A stretch of 42,407 nt of DNA, taken from contig JANRKU010000182.1 of assembly GCA_033763335.1 (NCBI GenBank), forward strand, positions 1-42,407, given 5' to 3'. Below, in pieces: positions 24,301 to 32,901 of this stretch. Position 1 is the first letter of the stretch. Each line of letters starts with the position of its first letter. Source of the DNA: GCA-2794515 sp033763335. Its GTDB lineage: Bacteria > Chloroflexota > Anaerolineae > Aggregatilineales > Phototrophicaceae. The notes below the pieces were generated by a model, which did no database searches, had not been told where the DNA came from, and saw nothing but the letters and a program-made list of their open reading frames with translations. The position numbers and the translations under genes were made by a program.

Positions 24301-26972
24301 GCCAACAACACCCACATGGGGCGACGGAATTGTTCATATCCCCAACGGACAATATAGCCCAATTCGCGCATGAGCCATGCAAATATAGGCGCAAATAAAC
24401 CGCGTGGGGTGGCTTCTGGCAAAATGGCTTCCATGGGTGGCAATTGCGTATTTTGTTCACCATCAACATTAGTCGGGGTCTCTTGGTCTGCGATAGCCCG
24501 TTGGCGCAAGGTATCTTTGATAAACCATACCTGTCGCATCATTGCCACCCATATTAGCAACATCAACAAACAAAGTGCCGACAAGGGGATAATCAACACC
24601 GTCAATATGGTGTAAATCGTCTGATAGGTCTGATAGCTCTCCGCATCAGTCGCAGGCGACCCCGCCATCACCATGAGATGACGCAAGCCGATAATGACAC
24701 CTGTGAGCGCAAAAAATGAATTGAACAATGCCGTAGGGATGGGGGAAATTTCGCCTTTGGCAAGTCGCGCTCGGCGTGACCATTCGAGCCATAAGCGGAA
24801 AATCAGCCATGCCACCAATAATCCGAATAACGCTAAAAGCGCATTAGGAAGCATGGCAATGATGGTTTGGAGGGTGCTATCTTGCGGTTCTAATCTGCGG
24901 ATGGCAGATAAACGCCATAGGGCAAATCCCAATCCACCTAAAACCCCAGCACCAAACAATAGCCCACCGGGGTAATTGTTATTTTGTAGTGTTTCTTCTT
25001 TTTCACGATTTTTGCGCCAGAAGAACACATATCCAGAAATCATCGCCAACACACTGCCGATGATGGGCAAAAATTCGTAGAAAGGCATGATAACCAGCGT
25101 ATAGTAATATTGGGGCTGATTCCCGCGTTTTTCGCCTTGTTGCTCCATCCAATATTGCAGGCTATAAACCAAGCCCGATGCAATCCCTTCTGGATTGGTG
25201 AACATGGTGGTATAGAAAAACAGGAATAGCAGATAAAACACGAGTGATGACATAAGGTAGCGTCGCCAATTCCACGCCAACCCGCCAACAATGCTCACCG
25301 CCATCAAGGGGAACCAACTCATAAACCCGATGATGAATTGCCCTGTCCGCAAGGTGACATCCGCTTCACTCACCGCGTTTAACGGCAATAAATCGGTAAT
25401 CCATTTTGCAGACGACCCCACAGCGACCCAATCGGCAGGGGTGCTATGCGTGAGCGATAAAATTATCGCCGCCAGCCACGGAAGCGTGAGCGCCCCCAAG
25501 ACCATACAGACATCAAATTCTGGGAATTTTTTTAATACGCGCCACCAGCCCGCTATTTTGGTGTTGATAACCACCAAAATCACCCCTGCCCCAATAATCC
25601 ATGTCCATACAATGGGGGTCACGGTAAATGTTTCATTATCAACCACAACTTCTTGGTTAATTCCGGGTTCTGCGGGTTGGGCAACCGTTTCTCTATCACG
25701 CGCAGGCACATGAGATAATTCTTCTACGACAATTAACCCCGCCAAGACGATGGATGCCACAGCAAGGAGCGCCACAACCAAACGGGTAAAACTCCCCGAT
25801 AGGCGCAGGCGGAAGGCGGCATACACCAGCCCAAACGACATCGCAACCACCCATCCGAGCGACATCGCCGCCGATGCCATACTGCGGATTTCTGCTTCAC
25901 CATTTTCGTTGATAACGGTGATGGTCGAAAAATTTCGTGAGATAAGGAAAAATGCCACCGCCGAAAAAATGACAGCGATAATATCCAAAATAATGAGATA
26001 GGCAGGGTCTTCGTCACGTTTGCGATATGCCCAAATACCCGTACCAATGACCACAGTCAGCATCGAAACAACGGCAGAGCCTGTCCATACCAAGAAGGTG
26101 GAAAAATCTGTGCCTATCGCCTCAAATCGCAAGGTTGCCGCGAGTTGACTACCCCAATAGAGCAATCGCTCATCCAATGTTGGATAAGGGAACATGGCAA
26201 TAGACAATACCATCACCATCAAAATAGACAGTACCCCCGCCGTGAGGATGGAAAGTGTCACCGAGTAAAAAATCAGCCTGCCGTTGATGCCTGTATAGTG
26301 TTGGATGAGGCGAACAATAAGGTATAACGTCAAAAATGCGCCAAAAATAGCGACATAGAAGAAGCCAGTCTCTTTTGATGCCAAATTCCATAAATTCGCC
26401 GCCGCCAAAATATAGAGCCAATAGGCTTTTCCGCGTTGTTTTGCAGACCCATTGGTATACATAATTGTGGCATAAAACATCACCATCGTTGCCAAAATAG
26501 CGGGCGTATCTTCGCGGATATACCGATTATAGTAGAGCAACAAAGGCGAACCCAAAATCATCACACCCGCCAATATTGCCCCTTTGCGACCAAACCATGG
26601 GCGCATCAGCAAGGGGAACATCACCATCATAATCCCCAATACAGCAGGATAAATGCGGGCGCTAAAATCACTCACACCAAATAATTGATACATGAGCGCG
26701 GTGGCATGAAATAAAATTGTCCCGTGCATCATGGGATTGTGCTTAAAATCGCCACGTTCATATAAATTATGCGAGAAAACCGTATGTAGGCTTTCATCAT
26801 GGCTCATGGTACGCTCACCCAAAAGGTAGAAGCGGGTAAAGACGGCTAAGGCAAAAATAATCACCCATGCAATCAATTCCCAATTGAGCCATACCGATTG
26901 CGAAAGCCATGTACTAAGCGTGTTATTATTTTCCCCTTCTGGGGATGGATTTGGTCGTGTCAATAAAGCCAT
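21321..26972 (-). CDS. Giant Agl23-like (TIGR03663-type) membrane protein with NHL propeller
   Basis: A protein of about 1,883 residues. The N-terminal half has many membrane helices and the signature MSHDESLHTVFSHNLYER followed by HNPMMHG, which I associate with the Agl23/TIGR03663 family of GT-C-fold proteins linked to lipid-carried glycan transfer or flipping. The helices are broken by long loops. Near 1350-1530 lies an external domain. About 1540-1830 carries six or so NHL repeats (RPHSVGVSPNGVVYVADTWN, GPRDVKVDMNGFVYVSDTGN and others), forming a propeller. The last ~50 residues are Thr/Pro/Glu repeats. TTG 26990 is in frame, but ATG 26972 follows GGAG and leaves a clean start. The gene starts 7 bases beyond the anti-sigma stop, in one operon. 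Activity not proven. Confidence 0.8.
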   Translation of the reverse strand: MALLTRPNPSPEGENNNTLSTWLSQSVWLNWELIAWVIIFALAVFTRFYLLGERTMSHDESLHTVFSHNLYERGDFKHNPMMHGTILFHATALMYQLFGVSDFSARIYPAVLGIMMVMFPLLMRPWFGRKGAILAGVMILGSPLLLYYNRYIREDTPAILATMVMFYATIMYTNGSAKQRGKAYWLYILAAANLWNLASKETGFFYVAIFGAFLTLYLIVRLIQHYTGINGRLIFYSVTLSILTAGVLSILMVMVLSIAMFPYPTLDERLLYWGSQLAATLRFEAIGTDFSTFLVWTGSAVVSMLTVVIGTGIWAYRKRDEDPAYLIILDIIAVIFSAVAFFLISRNFSTITVINENGEAEIRSMASAAMSLGWVVAMSFGLVYAAFRLRLSGSFTRLVVALLAVASIVLAGLIVVEELSHVPARDRETVAQPAEPGINQEVVVDNETFTVTPIVWTWIIGAGVILVVINTKIAGWWRVLKKFPEFDVCMVLGALTLPWLAAIILSLTHSTPADWVAVGSSAKWITDLLPLNAVSEADVTLRTGQFIIGFMSWFPLMAVSIVGGLAWNWRRYLMSSLVFYLLFLFFYTTMFTNPEGIASGLVYSLQYWMEQQGEKRGNQPQYYYTLVIMPFYEFLPIIGSVLAMISGYVFFWRKNREKEETLQNNNYPGGLLFGAGVLGGLGFALWRLSAIRRLEPQDSTLQTIIAMLPNALLALFGLLVAWLIFRLWLEWSRRARLAKGEISPIPTALFNSFFALTGVIIGLRHLMVMAGSPATDAESYQTYQTIYTILTVLIIPLSALCLLMLLIWVAMMRQVWFIKDTLRQRAIADQETPTNVDGEQNTQLPPMEAILPEATPRGLFAPIFAWLMRELGYIVRWGYEQFRRPMWVLLAISIVISLLVIAIINNHFFLLAEVPTNQYIIFTLPNLANGGAVLSQIIISILFLFGILGLGLIWMLLGYELAPQNAGYTTSIRKNWARLTRLTPRIAGLLPRPTSDVVDEEITSEIDGYLPPNTRRWWSNLFSGQILSIAFFGILSLLIAAVAFYLLFWDSIYLIAILWDGRGIQRDIDLQVILQILGFLLQVVGLVVIPLGVGMFAMLQAYNLLGWVWSALAVKSPEIQPASSTEEIPTRSLSTEDEPVGAWKLTEVPVMLFISWWAVFNLLAYTLAGEKMPWLGTHMAVPMIFLTAWYFGRTMERIEWSKFAQRGWVYLFILPLMMVALFRLIMPVAVGEQPFLGTTQVQLDYTYNWLGALVLFLGGGYFAIMLARKLGWSSFRQMVSVTVFAVLMVVTFRSSWIASFINYDLPTEYLVYAHGGPANKSVIEAVADVSMRMTGGLDIKIMHDNRFSWPGSWYLRDFTNVQYIDTRTPSQEELADTMVVIVGDSNNSKIEPLVRDNYQKYTYKRMWWPYQDAYWDLTATKINDWLSLSDPTASLRRRGWFDIWWARDYDVYEQAIFVQGRAFNTDFDLTKWPVSDTMYVYIRKDIAAQVWLYGVGDGSPLSQFTQLQVNVCNQNFVDRQGIFIFQNQTQPLTRPIGLAIDAQGNVIVAEESEQVSQISIFDASGTLQEVYGQPGPASLAGAFFNRPHSVGVSPNGVVYVADTWNYRIRAFDAQFNQLNMWGQPLTLGADALTEPLDGFWGPRDVKVDMNGFVYVSDTGNRRIRVYTPDGIWVRDIGRSGSNDGGLNEPAGIALHPDGRIFIADTWNKRIAVFNTDGTFIKNFEVRGWYDDFGNRPYLALDVSRQLLYVSDPDASRILMYDTEGNCIGSFGGPTQGGTPNLSQFGVIGGLATDSLGNLYVSDITYGRVVKFAPYDRPGVIPQTNLNELMPPINLPETTPEVIVPLETTPEVEVTAEITPEPIEVTAESTPEAVETTPETTPTN

Positions 26973-26979
26973 GTAAACA

Positions 26980-27546
26980 TCACTCTCCAAGTCTGGGGGT
27001 GGGGTATGGGTTTTGATAAGTGGCGCGGTCGGTTGGTTCTGTTGTGTTTATTTCAGTGACAATCTCAAACCCGCCAGATGTTGCAATTGCCACAAATGTG
27101 GGTGAAATCACCTGTGCAGTGCGGTTTGGATTGCTTGTTTCGACTGCCAACACAGCATTATCGGGTGTTGGCGGTGTAATGACAAGGGTTGCCCCATCAG
27201 AATAATACAAGGTGGTCATCACCACGACCATCCAAACAAGCGACCCTAATGCCAGTGTATAAGCAAAGAGTTGTGGCAACGATAAAATGAATGTGGTGGG
27301 TTTTGCCACTTCCCCTTCAATGACCCGCCAAAGGCGTTGCAATTGCCCGCCTTGTGGCACACCAAAAATCGGCAAACGGTCTTTTAATTCCCGTTGCATG
27401 TCGCGCTGTCTGCGATATTCTGTATAACATTCGGGGTAGGCATCAATATAGCGTGCCATACGCCGTCTCATCGCAGGCGATAATTCGCCATTTACATAAG
27501 CAGTCATACGCCATTTACAATAGAGGATATGCAATAATCTCATCAT
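26980..27546 (-). CDS. Anti-sigma-factor-like membrane protein with a degenerate zinc-finger domain
   Basis: A 188-residue single-pass protein: N-terminal cytoplasmic domain (1-85), membrane helix about 88-110, external part 111-188. The N-terminus has the shape of the zinc-binding anti-sigma domain (MTAYVNGELSPAMRRRMARYI), but in the canonical His-x3-Cys-x2-Cys the first two ligands are Tyr33 and Tyr37, leaving Cys40 and Cys10, so zinc binding is probably lost. ATG ATG opens the gene 3 bases after the sigma gene stop. It should hold the sigma factor at the membrane until a signal releases it. Family call relies on helix pattern and context. Confidence 0.7.
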   Translation of the reverse strand: MMRLLHILYCKWRMTAYVNGELSPAMRRRMARYIDAYPECYTEYRRQRDMQRELKDRLPIFGVPQGGQLQRLWRVIEGEVAKPTTFILSLPQLFAYTLALGSLVWMVVVMTTLYYSDGATLVITPPTPDNAVLAVETSNPNRTAQVISPTFVAIATSGGFEIVTEINTTEPTDRATYQNPYPTPRLGE

Positions 27547-27549
27547 CGC

Positions 27550-28155
27550 TCAAAAACTCAACAACTCTTCTAATAAGCCTTGACCATGTGCTTGTAAAAT
27601 GTGCTTTAGGTGTTGATGCGCCAAGCGGATTCGACTTTCTGCCGTCTTGGGTGGGCATCCCATCACCTCTGAAATTTCTCTATAGGTGAGTCCATGACCA
27701 TAGCGCAACACCACCGCCTCACGTAATGGTGGGGTGAGTGCGTATAATGCCTGTCGCAACGCATCTTCCGCCGCTTTCCGCGCCAACTCTGCTTCTGGAC
27801 GTTCAGACCGTGGTGCGGCAATTTCCAGTCGGAATAATTGCCCAAAATCAATATTGGGCAGGCGTTTACGCCGATAGGTATTACGGCATCGGCTCACGGC
27901 AATCGTATAGAGCCATGTCTTGAACGAAGCACGAGTGGCATCAAACCGATACAGATTTTTGAACGCATAGACAAATGTCTCTTGCATCACATCTTCTGCA
28001 TCTTGCCGTTGCAACACAAGGCTATAGCACAACCGATAAATCCCCGTCGCAAAATGGTCATACAACGCAGTATAAGCGGTTTGCTCACCCGTTAAACATG
28101 TCTGGATGAGGCTATTGACCTCATCATTTCCACCAAGTGGTTGTTGGTCATCCAT
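27550..28155 (-). CDS. ECF-type RNA polymerase sigma factor
   Basis: A 201-residue sigma-70 of the extracytoplasmic-function group. Region 2 is at about 25-95 (YDHFATGIYRLCYSLVLQRQ, DAEDVMQETFVYAF and FKTWLYTIAVSRCRN, read in that order), and region 4 at about 135-190 (LPPLREAVVLRY-like LTPPLREAVVLRYGHG, LTYREISEVMGCPPKTAESRIRLAHQHL). Together with the downstream gene it forms a sigma/anti-sigma pair. Its ribosome binding site is weak. Targets likely include its own operon and so the Agl23-like gene; this is inferred from position. Confidence 0.9.
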   Translation of the reverse strand: MDDQQPLGGNDEVNSLIQTCLTGEQTAYTALYDHFATGIYRLCYSLVLQRQDAEDVMQETFVYAFKNLYRFDATRASFKTWLYTIAVSRCRNTYRRKRLPNIDFGQLFRLEIAAPRSERPEAELARKAAEDALRQALYALTPPLREAVVLRYGHGLTYREISEVMGCPPKTAESRIRLAHQHLKHILQAHGQGLLEELLSF

Positions 28156-28184
28156 AGAAAAATACTCTGATTATTCCGCTAAAA

Positions 28185-28213
28185 TTCATACCACATACAC
28201 CACATTTCAACAA
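28185..28213 (-). promoter_or_regulatory. Candidate promoter of the sigma/anti-sigma/Agl23 operon
   Basis: On the minus strand TTGTTG (28213 to 28208) and TATGAA (28190 to 28185) are separated by exactly 17 bases, 4 of 6 matches each to housekeeping consensus. They lie in the 72-base gap before the sigma gene. No ECF-type GGAAC -35 is visible in the gap. Confidence 0.35.
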
Positions 28214-28227
28214 AATCCTTAAAACCC

Positions 28228-30273
28228 TCATGGGGTATTCGGATTAATCAATGGCGCATTATCATAAATATCTTGGCGCACCCATAATAAAACAGAGTCA
28301 TAAGATACAGGATTGGTGCGGACTTCACGTAATAACCACCACGCCATCAAATCCAAATTCATTTCCCATACAAATGCTCGCGTTGGATGTTTTAGGATGT
28401 CGGCATTATATCGAAACGGTTGCCAATAGCTGGTTGTGCCAGATACACCGCCCCATCGTGTGCTAATTGTCAACCATTGCCCCACATAATCACCGCCTAA
28501 ATCGGGGGCAAATTGCGGAGAATCGCCTCCTTGTGGAATGATGACTATCTCATAGGTTTGCGCTTCTTGGACACTTTCGACATAGCGCGTATTATAAAAA
28601 TCGCGCAAAATCCAAGCCAAGACACCATCAGACGGAGCTAAAACCGCAATCGGGATGGCAAAAGTCCCCATAGATTGCCGAAATGCCAATTCTTCTAACG
28701 TATCTCTGAGGAGCATGGTCTGTTTGGATGTCGCTTGCGGATAATGGAACATCTCAACAGGATTATCTGCGCGGAACATCCCCGCCGCCCATGCTGTGCC
28801 AAAACTCGCCATCCATACAAATGCAAATAGTCCGATGATAGCCCCCTGCAACGGCACCAATGTCCCCCAAATGGTAGTCGCCAAAAAATAGCCTATCATC
28901 GTCATCACCAAAACAATCACAGAGACCAACATCGCCTCTGATACACCAACATATTGGCGCACCTGAATCTCTCGCGCCAATTCTGGCGAACCAATACCCG
29001 CAAAAAATTGGGTGGGCGTGCCATTTTGGAGCAATAATGCCCCTCTGCTCACAAATTGGATGTGGGCAGTGAATAAAATCAGCAACACAAACATCATCAA
29101 CGCCACTGTAAATTTGCCCCAGAGCAAGCCACGGTCATCAGAGACCAACACAGGCATGGTGATAGATGGTGCAATTTGCAAAAATGCTTCTGATACCACA
29201 TAAGCCATCATCGCACTCATCGGCACAACCAGCCATGAGGCATGTGAAGCACCCATATCAGGATAAATGATGAGGGCAATCAGCCCTAAGCCTGTCCATA
29301 GGAGTAAAAATCGTTCTACGAATGTCACTTTGCCCTGATAGATAAGCAATCCCAAGGCGAGAAGGGCAAAGGGGATAAGCCAAATTTCATAAAAAACGAG
29401 TATTTCGGTTGGGCGATATGCCAATGGGTCTTGTTGGGATGTTGTCCAACCCCGCAAAAAGCGTGATAGCAATTCCCCTACCCCATTGAGTCCATCTGGT
29501 GCAAGCATAAATCCTGTTGCAATCGCAAAAATGACCAACGCGCCCAAGAGAATCCCCTCTATAAAGGGAATTTGTGCCAAGCGTGCGCGGGCTTGAGCCA
29601 ATATTTCGGCAGGTGGTTGTTCCATAAAGGTCGAATAAGCGGTGAGTAAAAAGGCAATCACACCCGCGCCGATGATAACCATGAGGAGCAAAATACTTTG
29701 TGATTCGGTCATCAACGCCAAAAACCCACCTGTGATAATGAGGGCAAGGGCATATTTTTTATGCGCTGTCTCATAAAAACGCCACGCAAACCACAACATC
29801 ATCACAACCATGAGGAGCGCCCATATGGTGCTACCACTCATCCGCGCCGTTGTGAGCAAAATGGGAGATACCCCTAGCAAAATAGTCATCACATAAGCAC
29901 GGCTTCTGCCCAATATAGGCATAAACATCAATGGCGAGAGGCTCACCAAAACACCCGCCAATGCTGTAAATACCCTGCTCGAAAATTCCGAGCCACCAAT
30001 GAGGCTAAAGGCAATTTTTTGTGACCACCATACAAGCGGTGTATCCGATAAAATCGGGTCGCCAGAGGCATGTGGCATGGTGCTACGCCATGCCGAAAGT
30101 GCTTGATGCGCCTCATTATCTGTGAGGGGAATTTCATCAAGCCCTGCCAGATGAAATATTGTAGAAAACATCACCAATGCAACTATCGCTAACCATTCAT
30201 AGCGAATGGTCAGGCGCGTAGCAGGTTTTGGAGATTCTTCTATCAGACTGGTTTCTTGTGCCACAGCTTGCAT
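28228..30273 (-). CDS. GT39/ArnT-like multispanning glycosyltransferase
   Basis: A 681-residue GT-C-type membrane protein that probably transfers sugar from a polyprenyl-phosphate donor at the outer face of the membrane. The first external loop after helix 1 carries TDNEAHQALSAW with the acidic pair Asp52/Glu54 in the place of the catalytic Asp/Glu motif of this fold, followed by DTPLVWWSQKIAF. About twelve hydrophobic segments follow, and the C-terminal ~150 residues form an external domain. ATG is preceded by AAGGAT inside the end of the upstream DUF2298 gene; the gap is 3 bases. Acceptor and sugar cannot be inferred. Confidence 0.8.
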   Translation of the reverse strand: MQAVAQETSLIEESPKPATRLTIRYEWLAIVALVMFSTIFHLAGLDEIPLTDNEAHQALSAWRSTMPHASGDPILSDTPLVWWSQKIAFSLIGGSEFSSRVFTALAGVLVSLSPLMFMPILGRSRAYVMTILLGVSPILLTTARMSGSTIWALLMVVMMLWFAWRFYETAHKKYALALIITGGFLALMTESQSILLLMVIIGAGVIAFLLTAYSTFMEQPPAEILAQARARLAQIPFIEGILLGALVIFAIATGFMLAPDGLNGVGELLSRFLRGWTTSQQDPLAYRPTEILVFYEIWLIPFALLALGLLIYQGKVTFVERFLLLWTGLGLIALIIYPDMGASHASWLVVPMSAMMAYVVSEAFLQIAPSITMPVLVSDDRGLLWGKFTVALMMFVLLILFTAHIQFVSRGALLLQNGTPTQFFAGIGSPELAREIQVRQYVGVSEAMLVSVIVLVMTMIGYFLATTIWGTLVPLQGAIIGLFAFVWMASFGTAWAAGMFRADNPVEMFHYPQATSKQTMLLRDTLEELAFRQSMGTFAIPIAVLAPSDGVLAWILRDFYNTRYVESVQEAQTYEIVIIPQGGDSPQFAPDLGGDYVGQWLTISTRWGGVSGTTSYWQPFRYNADILKHPTRAFVWEMNLDLMAWWLLREVRTNPVSYDSVLLWVRQDIYDNAPLINPNTP

Positions 30274-30276
30274 AGT

Positions 30277-32892
30277 TTATCCTTCACTAAACGGGTCATA
30301 ACGCTCAATCACCCGATAAATCCGCGAATTGCCCCATTCACTGGTGCAAACCACCTCAAAATTATCTAAGAATTTCGTTTCGCCACCCACACCATAATAA
30401 CCACGTTCCACTGAACCATACAGGATATAATCTATGCCATATTGCTCAATGATAGGCATGACATCGGTGATTGATAAGGCATTATAGAGGGTATCTAAAT
30501 CACCTTCGCGTGTGCCAACAGCCTCAAAATACGTTTCACCGCGCCATTGACTTTGATGCCCTGTCCATCCCAAGATGACAGGCATCCCTGTTAGTGTCCC
30601 TGTGCGCCCATGTGCCACATTATAATTCACATAACGTCCTTGTGGGCGGGCTTCTGCGATGACCACATCGGCTTGTCCCACTTTTTCAGATAAACACATC
30701 AAGGCTTCGTAGTCTTGAGTATCAATCAAGGTGGGTCCGCTATCCAATGTGATGGCGCTGGCATTCGGATTATTCAACCGCCCTGTTTCGACGAATGCGC
30801 GGTGATAAAATCCAAAAACGGGATAAATCATGCCCGCACCAACCACACCAACCACCACCAGCGCATAAGCGAAGCGTAATAGGATGTGGGGTCGCCATGC
30901 CTTTATATCGGCAATGATACTATATACACCATAAGCCCCAACAATACTGAACATTACCCACGATTGATAATAAAATTTGAACACCGTGTTCATGCGCCAA
31001 CCAAAATTATCACGCAGATACAAAAATTCGGGGATGAGGATAAGCCCCGTTCCCGCACCAAGTAATAACAAGACCAGCCCTGTAGATGACGAATAGGTGA
31101 TGCGTCCCGTATCAGGTGTGGCAGATTTACGCCAAAAACGCGGGAATAACCGCGCCACCACCAAGAGGAGTATCAATCCCAAAAATAACGGGGTAATCAG
31201 TGTCCCCAAACGGCGGTTAATCAATTGGTCTCTGACCGCATCTGACCCGCCATTACTCGCTATAAAATCGTTAATGGTCGCCTTGATAGAAGACCCATCA
31301 GGCGAATTAAGGGCGATATAAACCAATAATATCATCGCCAAAACCAAGAAGAAGATGATGCTCACCGAGGCAGTGATTCCCAAACCCCAATTCATCCGTT
31401 TTGACCAAATCCCGCGCCATGCCTCTACACTCAGATATACCCCAATGAGCAAAATAAACGGTACAAACATCACCAATAATTGTTGTGGGCGGGTGGGATA
31501 GAGGATATTGGGCAATATCCCGTTCAATTGTGATTGGAAACTGAGCAAAAATGGTGAATAAACCACCACCATAATGACCAGCAAAGCCAGCCCAAAGAAG
31601 ATGAGATATGTCCAGTCAAATAGCGATAAATATCCCTTACCCTCAACGGCTAATCGGCGCAATAATTCCGCCCCCATCAATACGACGATATAAATCGGGG
31701 CATCCCATGTATTCAAAAATATCAAAGAACCCACACAAACACCATATAACAGCACTTGTTGGGCAGTTGGGCGTGCTGATGAGAGCAAAATATTGAGTGC
31801 CAACCCAATCGCCAATAACACAAATGGCAATGACATCACATGCGGATGACTATCGCCCAAAATGAAGCTAAAACTGGGGAATTCATCTATGATTTCATTC
31901 ACACGCTCCCCTTTTTGGTCTGGGGTATCCAGAGCGCGTTCTGTGATAGTACGGCTCGCATCAAACCACCACCAACTCGGATAACTGGCGGGGTTAAATG
32001 GGTTTATAGGTTTTTGTGTTGCCTCATAAATGGGCAACGGGTTGCCATCTTCATCATAATTACTAGAACGGTCTTTGGTATCCAAATGGCGTAAATAGGC
32101 TTCATCCGCCGTCATTGCGCGATATGGCATTTCGACCATGGGCATGTGTCCATTGCTCATGAGCATCAAGAAAAATGTTGCCAGTAGCCCAAAGCCAATC
32201 GCCATACCCCGTGTTGGGCGACCATCAAATAAATTGCGAAGTGCCTGTGCGCGGATGAGGTTATACACCACCCCAAACACCGCCGTTCCCGCCAATGCAA
32301 ATAATCCCGCAAGGTGCAAATTAAAACCGATGGTGGCGGGCAAATCTGCCGATTTTGAGACCATCGCCCCTATCACATAGCCCATATAGTAATAACTGAT
32401 GGAATATCCCGATAGCCAAGGGTCATCTGGTGGAAAATCGGGACTGCGTTGGATGGCGCTCATAAATGCCAAATCCATCGGCTTTTCGGTGGAACGCAAT
32501 TCATTTTGGTGCGCCCGATAAGTCGTCATCCCAACAAATAGGATGATGAATAAAATTTCCATGACGATAATCATCGTCCGATTTTCGCGCCACCATGCCC
32601 GCCATTCAAATTTATAGGGCTTGATATAAACATATAGGCTGATTGCCAACACGATTATCCACGCCAATACAATGCTCCCCGTCGTATTGGCGGTGATGTT
32701 TAACACACCCAATAGCCAATACACCACTGTGATGAGCAAAAGCCCTAATGGACGCGCCAAACTATAACCCTTATCTGGCACAGCATGAAGCAACCGTACT
32801 GTGAGGGGCAAAACGGTTAGCCCTCCCACAGTCAGTAATAACCACCAATTGAGTATCATCCACCCTTCACGGGCAAGCCATTCAGAAATCAC
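30277..32892 (-). CDS. DUF2298 (Chlor_Arch_YYY) multispanning membrane protein
   Basis: A protein of 871 residues with many helices. Signatures associated with DUF2298 are PMDLAFMSAIQRS near 137, SGYSISYYYMGYVIGAMV after it, and GDSHPHVMSLPF near 345. The family occurs mainly in Chloroflexota and archaea and is thought to belong with GT-C-type enzymes; its reaction is not known. The start is GTG 32892, preceded by AGGTGA 5 bases upstream within the 9-base gap after the fusion gene. It is paired here with a second DUF2298 domain in the next upstream gene. Confidence 0.85.
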   Translation of the reverse strand: MISEWLAREGWMILNWWLLLTVGGLTVLPLTVRLLHAVPDKGYSLARPLGLLLITVVYWLLGVLNITANTTGSIVLAWIIVLAISLYVYIKPYKFEWRAWWRENRTMIIVMEILFIILFVGMTTYRAHQNELRSTEKPMDLAFMSAIQRSPDFPPDDPWLSGYSISYYYMGYVIGAMVSKSADLPATIGFNLHLAGLFALAGTAVFGVVYNLIRAQALRNLFDGRPTRGMAIGFGLLATFFLMLMSNGHMPMVEMPYRAMTADEAYLRHLDTKDRSSNYDEDGNPLPIYEATQKPINPFNPASYPSWWWFDASRTITERALDTPDQKGERVNEIIDEFPSFSFILGDSHPHVMSLPFVLLAIGLALNILLSSARPTAQQVLLYGVCVGSLIFLNTWDAPIYIVVLMGAELLRRLAVEGKGYLSLFDWTYLIFFGLALLVIMVVVYSPFLLSFQSQLNGILPNILYPTRPQQLLVMFVPFILLIGVYLSVEAWRGIWSKRMNWGLGITASVSIIFFLVLAMILLVYIALNSPDGSSIKATINDFIASNGGSDAVRDQLINRRLGTLITPLFLGLILLLVVARLFPRFWRKSATPDTGRITYSSSTGLVLLLLGAGTGLILIPEFLYLRDNFGWRMNTVFKFYYQSWVMFSIVGAYGVYSIIADIKAWRPHILLRFAYALVVVGVVGAGMIYPVFGFYHRAFVETGRLNNPNASAITLDSGPTLIDTQDYEALMCLSEKVGQADVVIAEARPQGRYVNYNVAHGRTGTLTGMPVILGWTGHQSQWRGETYFEAVGTREGDLDTLYNALSITDVMPIIEQYGIDYILYGSVERGYYGVGGETKFLDNFEVVCTSEWGNSRIYRVIERYDPFSEG

Positions 32893-32901
32893 AAGTTCAC
32901 C

